From an uncultured Paracoccaceae bacterium (GTDB taxonomy: Bacteria; Pseudomonadota; Alphaproteobacteria; Rhodobacterales; Rhodobacteraceae), in assembly GCA_947495295.1 (NCBI GenBank), contig CANLYJ010000006.1, positions 62,001 through 126,000 of the forward strand: a DNA stretch of 64,000 nucleotides. Direction: 5' to 3'. Position 1 is the first letter of the stretch; every line of letters starts with the position of its first letter. Positions 36,847 to 45,418 of this stretch are shown here, piece after piece. The notes beneath the pieces are model-generated. The model did no database searches and was not told where the DNA came from. It was given only the letters and a program-made list of their open reading frames with translations. A program made the translations under genes and the position numbers.

Positions 36847-37919
36847 TGGCCAAAATCACGCTTTCCGACCTCAAACACAGCTACTATCCCAATCCGAAAG
36901 GGCCAGCGGATTACGCGCTAAAGGAAATTGACCTGGAATGGTCCGATGGCGGTGCCTATGCCCTGCTTGGACCATCAGGTTGCGGGAAATCCACACTGTT
37001 GAACATCATCTCGGGTCTGCTGACACCATCCAACGGGAAAATCCTGTTTGATGACAAGGATGTCACGCAACTGCCCCCCAACCAGCGCAACATCGCGCAG
37101 GTTTTTCAGTTTCCCGTCATCTACGACACGATGACGGTTTATGACAATCTGGCCTTCCCCCTGCGTAATCGCGGCGTGGACGAGGCCACGGTGAACACCC
37201 GCGTCATGGCAATTGCCGAAATGCTGGAAGTGACCGATATGATGGGTAAAAAGGCTGCTGGCCTGTCGCCCGACAACAAACAAAAGATCTCCATGGGCCG
37301 CGGGTTGGTCCGTGACGATGTGAATGTCGTGATGTTTGACGAACCACTGACCGTTATCGACCCCCATCTGAAGTGGAAGCTGCGATCCAAGCTGAAAGAG
37401 CTGCATCAAAAGGTGCGGGCGACCATGATCTATGTGACCCATGACCAGACAGAGGCGCTGACATTCGCCGATCAGGTCGTAGTGATGCAGGAAGGCGAAA
37501 TCGTGCAGATCGGGACCCCGGTGGAGTTGTTCGAACGTCCTGCCCACACCTTTGTTGGCCATTTCATCGGCTCGCCCGGGATGAACGTGCTGCCTTGCGA
37601 GGTGCGCGATGGCGGAGCGTTTTTTGGCGACAACCTGATCACGCTGGAAGGCGCGATTGAACAGGGGGCCGGCACGGCAGAGATCGGCGTGCGGCCAGAA
37701 TTTGTGACGCTTGGCGATACGGGCCTGCCTGCCGTCGTTCACAAAGTGTCCGATGTTGGCCGCCATGCCGTGGTTGAGGCCAAGGTAGGCGACATATCTG
37801 TCAAAGCTGTTCTTGAGGGCGAAGCGCCCGCGCAGGGTGCTGCGACACATCTGTCATTTGATGCCACAAAAACCCGACTTTACCGGGACGGTTGGATCGC
37901 CACGAGGACCGCATCATGA
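36846..37919 (+). CDS. glpT: Glycerol ABC transporter ATP-binding protein GlpT
   Basis: A 357-residue ATPase with Walker A GPSGCGKST, Q-loop VFQFPVIYDTM, Walker B VMFDEPLTVID and intact H-loop VTHDQTEA (His199). The signature is degenerate, LSPDN (140-144) instead of LSGGQ. It complements GlpS exactly. The name follows the GlpVSTPQU system and must not be confused with the glycerol-3-phosphate antiporter GlpT. The stop overlaps a 32-codon micro-ORF. Confidence 0.85.
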   Translation: MAKITLSDLKHSYYPNPKGPADYALKEIDLEWSDGGAYALLGPSGCGKSTLLNIISGLLTPSNGKILFDDKDVTQLPPNQRNIAQVFQFPVIYDTMTVYDNLAFPLRNRGVDEATVNTRVMAIAEMLEVTDMMGKKAAGLSPDNKQKISMGRGLVRDDVNVVMFDEPLTVIDPHLKWKLRSKLKELHQKVRATMIYVTHDQTEALTFADQVVVMQEGEIVQIGTPVELFERPAHTFVGHFIGSPGMNVLPCEVRDGGAFFGDNLITLEGAIEQGAGTAEIGVRPEFVTLGDTGLPAVVHKVSDVGRHAVVEAKVGDISVKAVLEGEAPAQGAATHLSFDATKTRLYRDGWIATRTAS

Positions 37920-38014
37920 GCAGGATACCCGCCCCGGACCTGATCTGGGGCCTTGCCCCCATCAACCATGAGGTCCCGGGTCAAGCCCGGGACGGGCAAA
38001 GGAGCCGCAGATGA
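37916..38014 (+). CDS. 32-residue micro-ORF bridging glpT and glpP
   Basis: ATG overlaps the glpT stop (ATGA at 37916-37919) and its TGA overlaps the glpP ATG (ATGA at 38011-38014). The peptide (MSRIPAPDLIWGLAPINHEV plus 12 residues) is not recognised and contains a palindromic repeat. It may exist mainly to carry ribosomes across the inserted repeat and keep glpP translationally coupled. A real product is uncertain. Confidence 0.4.
   Translation: MSRIPAPDLIWGLAPINHEVPGQARDGQRSRR
37973..37993 (+). repeat. REP-like palindrome GTCCCGGG-TCAAG-CCCGGGAC
   Basis: Perfect 8-bp GC stem with TCAAG loop inside the glpT-glpP spacer. The CCCGGGTCAAGCCCGGG form is a short palindrome I know from many alphaproteobacterial genomes. 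Here it sits in frame within the micro-ORF. Confidence 0.7.
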
Positions 38015-38874
38015 AAACCCAAAATCAAAAAGCGTGGTTCTTTGTGCTGCCGGTCCTGCTGCTGGTCGCGTTCAACGCGCTGATCCCGATGATGACCGTG
38101 GTCAATTATTCGGTGCAGGAAACCTTTGGTAACAACATCTTTTTCTGGGAAGGCGTCCGCTGGTTCGAAGAATTGCTGAACTCTGACCGCTTTCATGCAG
38201 CCCTTGGTCGTCAGTTCCTGTTTACCGGCATCATTCTGGCCATTGAAATCCCGCTGGGCATCGCCATTGCGCTGGCCATGCCGCGCAGCGGGCCGTGGGT
38301 ACCTGTTTGTCTGGTCTTGATGGCATTGCCGATGCTGATCCCTTGGAATGTTGTGGGGGCGATGTGGAACATCTTTGCCCTGCCAGACATTGGATTGCTG
38401 GGCTATTTCATGAACACCACGCTGGGCATCGATTATGACATGACCCAGAACCCATTTGCCGCTTGGGCCACGATCATCACGATGGATGTCTGGCACTGGA
38501 CCTCGCTTGTCGTGCTGCTGTCCTATGCGGGGCTCGTGTCAATCCCGGACGCCTATTATCAGGCGGCCAAGATCGACGGGGCGTCCAGCTGGTCTGTCTT
38601 CCGCTATATCCAACTGCCCAAGATGAAACAGGTCCTGACCATCGCGATCCTTTTGCGGTTCATGGACAGTTTCAACATCTACACAGAAGTGTTCGTGATG
38701 ACGGGCGGCGGGCCGGGCAATTCGACAACCTTCCTGTCGATTGATCTGGTGAAAATCGCGCTTGGGCAGTTTGACCTGGGACCAGCGGCGGCCATGTCAC
38801 TGATCTATTTCGCGATCACGCTGCTGGTGTCCTGGCTGTTCTACACATTGATGACGAAGGATGACGCGAAATGA
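38011..38874 (+). CDS. glpP: Glycerol ABC transporter permease GlpP
   Basis: A 287-residue permease with six helices and EAA loop AYYQAAKIDGASSWSVFRYI. GGAG ribosome binding site lies inside the micro-ORF 3' end. It overlaps glpQ by 4 bp. Confidence 0.85.
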   Translation: MKTQNQKAWFFVLPVLLLVAFNALIPMMTVVNYSVQETFGNNIFFWEGVRWFEELLNSDRFHAALGRQFLFTGIILAIEIPLGIAIALAMPRSGPWVPVCLVLMALPMLIPWNVVGAMWNIFALPDIGLLGYFMNTTLGIDYDMTQNPFAAWATIITMDVWHWTSLVVLLSYAGLVSIPDAYYQAAKIDGASSWSVFRYIQLPKMKQVLTIAILLRFMDSFNIYTEVFVMTGGGPGNSTTFLSIDLVKIALGQFDLGPAAAMSLIYFAITLLVSWLFYTLMTKDDAK

Positions 38875-39668
38875 GAAAACGCAATCTGATCCCGATCGTC
38901 TATATCCTGTTTCTGATGCTGCCGATCTATTGGCTGGTCGCAATGAGCTTCAAGACAACCAATGAAATCCTGTCAGGCTTCTCGCTATTTCCGCAGACGT
39001 TCACATGGGATAACTACGTCACGATCTTCACCGATCCGTCCTGGTATCTGACTTACGTCAATTCGATCCTTTACGTGTCGATCAACACGGTGATCTCGAT
39101 CTGTGTGGCCCTGCCTGCCGCTTACGCGTTTTCGCGCTACCGGTTCCTGGGTGACAAGACACTGTTCTTCTGGCTGCTGACCAACCGGATGGCCCCTGCG
39201 GCAGTGTTCGTTTTGCCGTTCTTCCAGCTATATTCGGCTGTCGGTCTGTTTGATACGCATATCGCCGTGGCGCTGGCGCATTGCCTGTTCAATATTCCGC
39301 TGGCGGTCTGGATTTTGGAAGGGTTCATGTCCGGCGTGCCAAAGGAATTGGATGAAACGGCCTATGTCGATGGCTATTCGTTCCCCCGCTTTTTCACCAC
39401 GATCTTTCTGCCATCGATCAAGGCAGGCGTTGGGGTCGCTGCGTTCTTTTGTTTCATGTTCTCTTGGGTGGAATTGCTGCTGGCCAAAAACCTGACGGCG
39501 GTTGAGGCCAAACCAATCGCCGCCGCCATGACCAAAACCGCATCAAGTGCAGGATATGAATTGGGGCTGCTGGCGGCGGCGGGTACGCTGACCATCATTC
39601 CGGGTGCCATCGTTGTCTATTTCGTTCGAAACTACATTGCCAAGGGCTTTGCCCTGGGGAGGGTCTGA
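38871..39668 (+). CDS. glpQ: Glycerol ABC transporter permease GlpQ
   Basis: A 265-residue permease with six helices and EAA loop KELDETAYVDGYSFPRFFTT. It starts by ATGA overlap with glpP and ends by a 1-nt overlap with glpU. Not related to the glycerophosphodiesterase of the same name. Confidence 0.85.
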   Translation: MRKRNLIPIVYILFLMLPIYWLVAMSFKTTNEILSGFSLFPQTFTWDNYVTIFTDPSWYLTYVNSILYVSINTVISICVALPAAYAFSRYRFLGDKTLFFWLLTNRMAPAAVFVLPFFQLYSAVGLFDTHIAVALAHCLFNIPLAVWILEGFMSGVPKELDETAYVDGYSFPRFFTTIFLPSIKAGVGVAAFFCFMFSWVELLLAKNLTAVEAKPIAAAMTKTASSAGYELGLLAAAGTLTIIPGAIVVYFVRNYIAKGFALGRV

Positions 39669-39946
39669 TGCTGTCATGGATGGCCTGGACATGGCCAACG
39701 GGCCTGTTTTTCATCGCACTTTTTGCCGCGATGGGCGTGATCACCTTTATCGAAATCCGTTATCCCGGCACCAGCGAACGCAAGGGCGTGCTGGGCCTGA
39801 CCACCACACGCGGTGACCGGCTGTTTCTGGGGCTTCTTGGATCGGCCTATATCATGCTGGGCTGGCTCGGCCTTTTTGGCACCCCGTTATGGGTCCCGCT
39901 TGGCCTGGCGATTGCATGGCTCATCTTTTGCTTTTGGAAGGTCTGA
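39668..39946 (+). CDS. glpU: Small membrane protein GlpU (DUF2160)
   Basis: 92 residues with three hydrophobic segments. The conserved MAWTWPTGLFFIALF and TTRGDRLFLGLLGSAYIMLG match DUF2160, the small accessory protein found with glycerol ABC transporters. This gene is the strongest marker for the glycerol assignment. Its exact role is not known to me. Confidence 0.85.
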   Translation: MLSWMAWTWPTGLFFIALFAAMGVITFIEIRYPGTSERKGVLGLTTTRGDRLFLGLLGSAYIMLGWLGLFGTPLWVPLGLAIAWLIFCFWKV

Positions 39947-40032
39947 TGCTCAAATCCCTTGGAAAAACGAAGGGTTTCGTATTTAGTCCTGAACTGGAGG
40001 GGCGAGCAGGCCAAACCACGACGGGACCAAAA

Positions 40033-40428
40033 ATGCGGCAGAAAAAGCGTAACGAGTTTTTGACAGAAGTCGAACTTGAGTTCATGACCGAACTTTGGAC
40101 GCTTGGAAAAGGCAGTGTGCGCGACGTGCTTGCACAGCTGAACCCTGACCGCAATCTGGCCTACACATCTGCAGCAACAATCCTGCGGATCATGGAACAG
40201 AAGGGTTTCGTCAGCAGCGAAAAGAGGGGCAAGACCTTCATCTATTCGCCGGTTTTGGCAAAGGACGCCTATCAATCGCGCACCTTGCGTGATTTGTCCG
40301 AAAAACTGTTCGACGGCACGCCCGCGTCGCTTGTAGCGCGACTTGTCACTGATGACGGCATGTCCGAAGAGGCCCTCAAAGAGATACAGGCATTGTTGGA
40401 GCAGAGGTTGACCGATGATTCCCCTTGA
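40033..40428 (+). CDS. BlaI/MecI/CopY-family repressor
   Basis: A 131-residue winged-helix repressor (TEVELEFMTELWTLGKGSVR, then LAYTSAATILRIMEQKGFVS) with a C-terminal dimerisation helix. ATG at 40033 gives the usual family length. An in-frame ATG at 39946 overlapping the glpU stop would add 29 residues of non-conserved sequence. It overlaps blaR1-like by 14 bp, so the two form a sensor/repressor pair. Confidence 0.82.
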   Translation: MRQKKRNEFLTEVELEFMTELWTLGKGSVRDVLAQLNPDRNLAYTSAATILRIMEQKGFVSSEKRGKTFIYSPVLAKDAYQSRTLRDLSEKLFDGTPASLVARLVTDDGMSEEALKEIQALLEQRLTDDSP

Positions 40429-41515
40429 TGCCTTTCTAAACGCCTATATCGACGCCAATATCCTTCTGGCCCTCGCGGCCATTCTTTGGGTTCTGACCCG
40501 ATCCACCTTGACCCGAACGCCGTTGCGCACCGCGTTTACAACGCAACTACGGCTTGTCTACGGTTTGTTGATCGTTATTGCATGCACCCCGTTGCTGGTT
40601 GCAGGGATTGCGACCTTGGGTAACCCGGTTGCGGTGAACCTGTCCGATATTGCGGTCGCGCAATATCTTGATGGCCGCTTTGCGATGGCACCGACCCAGT
40701 TTGAACAATTGCTGATGACACGCGATATCATCGTGAACGAGGTCGTGACGTTCAGCAGCCCAACCGGGCAGATTATTGCGGCCATTCTGGTCACGGGCAT
40801 CGGCCTTGCCCTGCTGCGGCTCCTGACAAGTGCCATCAATTTGGGCCGCCTGATCAATAACAGCTATGCCTGGCGGCGGGTTGGCAATCTGCATATTCGG
40901 CTGACGGATGCGACGCATGTGCCCTTTTCCACGGCGACCCTGCGCCGGCGTTACATCATCCTGCCATCAGGAATGTTGTCGCAACCAACCGACCTGAAGA
41001 TCGCACTGGCCCATGAATTGCAACATATCCGTCAAGGCGACCTGCATTGGGAATTGCTGCTGGAAATGCTGCGCCCGATCTTTGTTTTTAACCCGGCCAT
41101 GTCACTGTTCAAACGCGATGTGGAACGGCTGCGCGAACTGGCCTGCGACCAACAAGTGCTGCAACGCTCCGGGTTGAATCCGCTGGATTATGGCACCTGC
41201 CTTTTGCGTGTCTGCCGCAATGCGTTGCGACAGGATAAGCAACGCCAAATCGCATTACCAACCGTCGCGTTGTTGCAGATTACCGGCGGCGGTACAGCCG
41301 AACGTTTCCTGCGTCAGCGGGTCACGGAAATGGTCCATGCCCGCCGCGCTGCGAACCCCGGTTGGATGATCCCTGCGCTGTTGTTGCCGCTGGCCCTGAT
41401 GATGGCGCTGGGTGCCGTTTCGATCCAGCGATCGGGTGATTGGTCGCAGGATCGGTTGATGCTCTCGACCATTGTCAATCTGGAACGGCTGAACCAGCGC
41501 AATGGCCTGAATTAA
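40415..41515 (+). CDS. M56 BlaR1/MecR1-like membrane metallopeptidase
   Basis: A 366-residue protein with N-terminal membrane helices, the zinc-protease motif HELQH (200-204) within ALAHELQHIRQGDLHWE, a cytoplasmic protease region and a final transmembrane helix near MIPALLLPLALMMALGAVSI. It lacks the penicillin-binding sensor domain of true BlaR1, and no beta-lactamase gene is adjacent. The signal it senses is unknown, and it presumably cleaves the co-encoded BlaI-like repressor. Confidence 0.82.
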   Translation: MIPLDAFLNAYIDANILLALAAILWVLTRSTLTRTPLRTAFTTQLRLVYGLLIVIACTPLLVAGIATLGNPVAVNLSDIAVAQYLDGRFAMAPTQFEQLLMTRDIIVNEVVTFSSPTGQIIAAILVTGIGLALLRLLTSAINLGRLINNSYAWRRVGNLHIRLTDATHVPFSTATLRRRYIILPSGMLSQPTDLKIALAHELQHIRQGDLHWELLLEMLRPIFVFNPAMSLFKRDVERLRELACDQQVLQRSGLNPLDYGTCLLRVCRNALRQDKQRQIALPTVALLQITGGGTAERFLRQRVTEMVHARRAANPGWMIPALLLPLALMMALGAVSIQRSGDWSQDRLMLSTIVNLERLNQRNGLN

Positions 41516-41557
41516 CCGCTGTTCACGGTTGAGCCGGGCGCGCTGCCGCAGTAAGCC

Positions 41558-42298
41558 ATGATGATGACCCAGCATGGCACAGATCCCGAATTCCGGCCCC
41601 TTGGGGTGGATGGTATCCTTGTCCGGTTTTCCAAGGTGCTGACGGATCAGGCCAATGCTGCCGCCCTCGCCTTTCGCGATGTCGTGCAGCAACAAGGACT
41701 TGATGGCGTGACAGAGGTTGCGTCATCGCTCACCTCGATCCGTGTGGGTTTTGACCCCACCGTGACCAACAGGGCCGTGCTGCAAACGCAATTGCAGGAT
41801 CTGGTCCACGCGCATGCCACCGACACCCCGGCGGCCAAACGGCTGTGGCATATCCCCGTCGCATTCGGCCCTGCCCACGCCCCGCAACTGGGCGAGGCGG
41901 CAAAACGCGCAGGCGTGACAAAGGCGCAGGCCATCGCCGATCTTACCGATCAAACCGTGCGGGTCATCGCCATCGGCTTTGCCCCCGGCCAGCCTTACCT
42001 TGGCATGCTGCCCGCCCATTGGGACATCCCCCGGCAGACGACCCTGACAGAGCGGTTACCGCGCGGGGCGCTGATCACCGCTGTGCGCCAGTTGATCATC
42101 TGGGCTGCCGAAGCGCCCACCGGCTGGCGCCATATCGGGCAGACAGCCTTTGATGTTTATCGGCCCGATGCCGATCAGCCTTTTGCCTTTGCCCCCGGCG
42201 ACACCGTGCGATTTGTGCATGTGCCCGATAATGAAATGGCCGATCTGCTGGCCAATGCCGATGCCGATGGGGGCGCCCGATGCGAGGCCTTGCAATGA
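41558..42298 (+). CDS. pxpB: 5-oxoprolinase subunit B (KipI family)
   Basis: A 246-residue protein matching the carboxyltransferase domain subdomain 1 / KipI family (GFAPGQPYLGMLPAHWDIPR, FAPGDTVRFVHVP). With PxpA and PxpC it forms the ATP-dependent 5-oxoprolinase that recycles pyroglutamate to glutamate. The start may be any of the clustered ATG codons at 41558-41566. It overlaps pxpC. Confidence 0.88.
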   Translation: MMMTQHGTDPEFRPLGVDGILVRFSKVLTDQANAAALAFRDVVQQQGLDGVTEVASSLTSIRVGFDPTVTNRAVLQTQLQDLVHAHATDTPAAKRLWHIPVAFGPAHAPQLGEAAKRAGVTKAQAIADLTDQTVRVIAIGFAPGQPYLGMLPAHWDIPRQTTLTERLPRGALITAVRQLIIWAAEAPTGWRHIGQTAFDVYRPDADQPFAFAPGDTVRFVHVPDNEMADLLANADADGGARCEALQ

Positions 42299-43311
42299 TG
42301 CTGACCGTGCATGATATCGGCCCCGGCGTCACCATTCAGGACCTTGGCCGCCCCGGCTGGACCGCGCGCGGCCTTTCACAAGGCGGCGCGGTTGATCGGT
42401 TGGCGCTGTTGGAAGCGGCGGCCCTCCTGGGCGCCGATCCCGGGCAGGCTGTGCTTGAAATGATGGGCTTTGGCGGCAGCTTCAGCACCGATCAGGACAC
42501 GCGCATCGCCCTGACCGGGGCTGTGATGCAGGCCAGCATCGATGGCGCGCCCGTTGCGCCCAACACCAGCCAATTGCTGCGCGCCGGTCAGCGGCTGACC
42601 ATCGGCGGTGCCCGGCAAGGTGTCTATGGCTATCTGGCATTTGCCGGTGGCATGCAAACCCCGCAGATCATGGATAGCCGTGCCGCCCATCTGACAGCCG
42701 GGATCAACGGTCTGGTACAGGCGGGTGACACGATCCCGGTGGGGCCGGATCCCGATTTTCTGGCCGGGCCGGTGACCCTGCCGGTTGATGACCGGCTCAG
42801 CGGCGGTGCCATCCGCATCATGCCTGGACCGCAGACGGATTATTTTGCCCCCGAGACACTTGAACGCTTTGCCAATACCCCGTTTCGACGCAGCCCGCGT
42901 GGCAATCGGCAGGGCGCCCGGCTTGATTGCGACGGACCGGGCTTCACGATGGCGGGCGCAACCAATATCGCCTCTGATCTGGTGCTGCCCGGCGATTTGC
43001 AAATGACCGGTGACGGGGTACCCTATGTTCTGCTGGCGGAATGCCAGACCATCGGGGGCTATCCCCGGATCGGCACCGTGATCCCGGCTGATCTGCCAAA
43101 GGTCGCACAGGCGATGCCGGGTGCGCATTTGCAATTTACATGGCTGGATGTTGCGGATGCGGATGCGACGAACCAGCCCGAGCGGGTTATCCTTCAAACG
43201 CTGCGCCATGCATGCACGGCCATGCGGCGCGATCCGCATGAGATTGCGGATTTGCTCAGCTATCAACTGATCAGCGGCATGACCCCCGGTGATGATTTGG
43301 AAAGACCTTGA
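42295..43311 (+). CDS. pxpC: 5-oxoprolinase subunit C (KipA family)
   Basis: A biotin-dependent-carboxyltransferase-like (subdomain 2) protein of 338 residues. The N-terminus VHDIGPGVTIQDLGRPGWTA and SQGGAVDRLALLEAA are family hallmarks. The start is ATG at 42295 or 42298, overlapping the pxpB stop; an upstream ATG at 42280 is possible. Followed after 1 bp by pxpA. Confidence 0.88.
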   Translation: MMLTVHDIGPGVTIQDLGRPGWTARGLSQGGAVDRLALLEAAALLGADPGQAVLEMMGFGGSFSTDQDTRIALTGAVMQASIDGAPVAPNTSQLLRAGQRLTIGGARQGVYGYLAFAGGMQTPQIMDSRAAHLTAGINGLVQAGDTIPVGPDPDFLAGPVTLPVDDRLSGGAIRIMPGPQTDYFAPETLERFANTPFRRSPRGNRQGARLDCDGPGFTMAGATNIASDLVLPGDLQMTGDGVPYVLLAECQTIGGYPRIGTVIPADLPKVAQAMPGAHLQFTWLDVADADATNQPERVILQTLRHACTAMRRDPHEIADLLSYQLISGMTPGDDLERP

Positions 43312-43312
43312 T

Positions 43313-44071
43313 ATGACACGTAAAATCGATCTGAATTCAGATATGGGCGAAGGCTTTGGCCCTTGGAAAATGGGCGATGATGCCGCCCTTCTGGATGTCG
43401 TGACATCGGCCAATATCGCCTGCGGTTTTCATGCAGGCGACCCCGATGTGATGGCCCAAACGATGGCGATTGCGGTCGAAAACGGCGTTGGGATCGGGGC
43501 ACATCCGGGCTTTGCCGACCTCAAGGGGTTTGGGCGCAGACGGCTGCCAATACCCCATGATGAACTGGCCAATGCTGTTGCTTATCAGCTGGGTGCAGCC
43601 CAAGCGATGGCGCGGCGCGCAGGGGGTCATGTGCGCCACCTGAAACTGCACGGGGCGCTGGCCAATATGGCATCCGAAGATCAGGCATTGGCAACGGCCT
43701 GTTATCGGGCGGCGCTGGACGTGGACCCGGATATCGTGATCATGGTTCTGGCCGCAACCGCCCAAGAAAAGGCCGTGCATGCGTTGGGGTGCAACTATGC
43801 CGGCGAAATCTTTGCCGACCGGGCTTATGAGGATGACGCGACATTGGTAGATCGCAGCAAACCCGGCGCGGTTTTGCATGACCCAAAAGTGGCCGCCACA
43901 CGCATTCTGGGCATGCTGGAGGCCGGGGCCATCATCGCCGAAAGCGGCAAACACATCCCCTGCCGGATCGACACGATCTGCCTGCATGGTGACACGCCCG
44001 CAGCCGTGGCCATGGCGCAAGCCGTGCGCGCGCATCTGTCGGAGGCAGGGGTGACGCTGGCGCCGCTTTAG
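43313..44071 (+). CDS. pxpA: 5-oxoprolinase subunit A (LamB/YcsF family)
   Basis: A 252-residue protein with the conserved N-terminus KIDLNSDMGEGFGPWKMGDD, the stretch SANIACGFHAGDP and HLKLHGAL. Member of the LamB/YcsF family now known as PxpA, the subunit that acts on pyroglutamate. GGAAAG precedes ATG. Completes the pxpBCA operon. Confidence 0.9.
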   Translation: MTRKIDLNSDMGEGFGPWKMGDDAALLDVVTSANIACGFHAGDPDVMAQTMAIAVENGVGIGAHPGFADLKGFGRRRLPIPHDELANAVAYQLGAAQAMARRAGGHVRHLKLHGALANMASEDQALATACYRAALDVDPDIVIMVLAATAQEKAVHALGCNYAGEIFADRAYEDDATLVDRSKPGAVLHDPKVAATRILGMLEAGAIIAESGKHIPCRIDTICLHGDTPAAVAMAQAVRAHLSEAGVTLAPL

Positions 44072-44209
44072 GCGGTATCTGCATTTGGATCGTATCACCA
44101 GCGCAGCCGCATCTTCAAATTTTTCCGAAGGCTCCTGCGGGGGCGCGGTTGGTTCTTTCCAACAGGTCCGCGCTAGGCTCTAATGGCGAGGTATAAACCG
44201 GAGCATCCC

Positions 44210-45031
44210 ATGCCCAAATCCCCCTATTACGCGCCAACAGGCGGCTTGCCGCCGCAATCCCAGCTGCTGACAGATCGGGCTATGTTTACAACGGCTTATG
44301 CCGTTATTCCCAAGGGAACGATGACCGATATCGTCACCAGTAATCTGCCATTTTGGGACCAGACCCGCGCCTGGGTTCTGGCCCGCCCCCTGTCAGGATT
44401 TGCCGAGACATTCAGCCAGTACATCATGGAGGTCAGCCCCGGTGGCGGCAGCACAAATCCCGAAACGGACCCGGGCGCCCAAGGCGTCATTTTTGTGGTC
44501 GATGGTGCGGTGACGCTGATCATTTCCGGCGCGACGCATGAAATGGGTCCGGGTGGCTATGCGTATCTGCCGCCCGGCTGCGACTGGCAGCTACAAAACA
44601 ACAGCGATGCGACAGCGCGGTTTCATTGGGTTCGCAAACGATATCAGGCAGTTAACGGCATTGCAAAGCCCGTGGCCTTTGTCTCTGACGAAGGCGCCGC
44701 GACCACGGTTGCGATGCCGGGAACGGATAATAAATGGCAGACCACCCGCTTTGTCGATCCGGATGATATGCGCCACGATATGCATGTGAATATCGTCACG
44801 TTCCAGCCCGGTGCGGTGATCCCCTTTGCCGAAACGCATGTCATGGAACACGGGCTTTATGTGCTTGAAGGCAAAGCGGTTTATCGGCTCAATCAGGATT
44901 GGGTCGAGGTTGAAGCGGGCGATTTCATGTGGCTGCGCGCCTTTTGCCCGCAGGCCTGTTATGCGGGCGGGCCGGGGCCGTTTCGGTACCTGCTATATAA
45001 AGACGTGAACCGGCATATGCCGCTGGGCTGA
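44210..45031 (+). CDS. allE: (S)-ureidoglycine aminohydrolase, double cupin
   Basis: A 273-residue bicupin with family signatures YYAPTGGLPPQSQLLTDRAM, FSQYIMEVSPGGGS, LPPGCDWQL, HVMEHGLYVLEGKAVYRLNQ and DFMWLRAFCPQACYAGG. The manganese ligands are in the C-terminal cupin (ETHVMEHGLY). The enzyme hydrolyses (S)-ureidoglycine to ureidoglycolate and ammonia in purine/allantoin degradation. CGGAG precedes ATG at 44210. No other allantoin gene is nearby, so it is separated from its pathway. Confidence 0.87.
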   Translation: MPKSPYYAPTGGLPPQSQLLTDRAMFTTAYAVIPKGTMTDIVTSNLPFWDQTRAWVLARPLSGFAETFSQYIMEVSPGGGSTNPETDPGAQGVIFVVDGAVTLIISGATHEMGPGGYAYLPPGCDWQLQNNSDATARFHWVRKRYQAVNGIAKPVAFVSDEGAATTVAMPGTDNKWQTTRFVDPDDMRHDMHVNIVTFQPGAVIPFAETHVMEHGLYVLEGKAVYRLNQDWVEVEAGDFMWLRAFCPQACYAGGPGPFRYLLYKDVNRHMPLG

Positions 45032-45418
45032 CGCAACCTGCGGTGGGGGTCGTACGGTGCCACGCGCCCGTTTTTGTCGAATCATAGGTTAACGCCAGTG
45101 TTTCTTGGTAAATCATCGGTCGGCAAAACGTCGGCGGCACGTCGGCAAAACGTCGGACCCCTTTGGCCCAACTTGTCTGTTTAATGCGGCGTGCGGCGTG
45201 CGGCGAAAAGATGAAGGCTGTGTTAAGGATTACGCATCTTTTAAAAGCGTCCGCAATCAGCCCATTGTGTCGATACTCTACGCAGTAGCAAAAGTCGGCT
45301 TTGCGGCAGCATGTCATAGTTTAATTACTTTGCCGTGGACAAATTGTATGTAAAGTTTTTGGTACAGCAGGGCTGTGGCAGTCCTTGCATCAAAGGATGA
45401 CAACTTATTGATACCGAC
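45032..45418. other. Intergenic region, 0.39 kb, with repeats
   Basis: No gene supported. It contains the inverted copy of the 42-bp repeat (45119-45160) and three 7-bp GCGGCGT units (45186-45205), then AT-richer sequence that probably holds the kinase promoter. Confidence 0.6.
45119..45160 (-). repeat. Dispersed 42-bp repeat, family member B (inverted relative to A)
   Basis: The reverse complement of this stretch matches 33720-33761 with about three mismatches (GGGTCCGACG(T/C)TTTGCCGACG core). A shorter related GTCGGCAAAGCGGACC occurs at 57294-57309. Confidence 0.8.
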
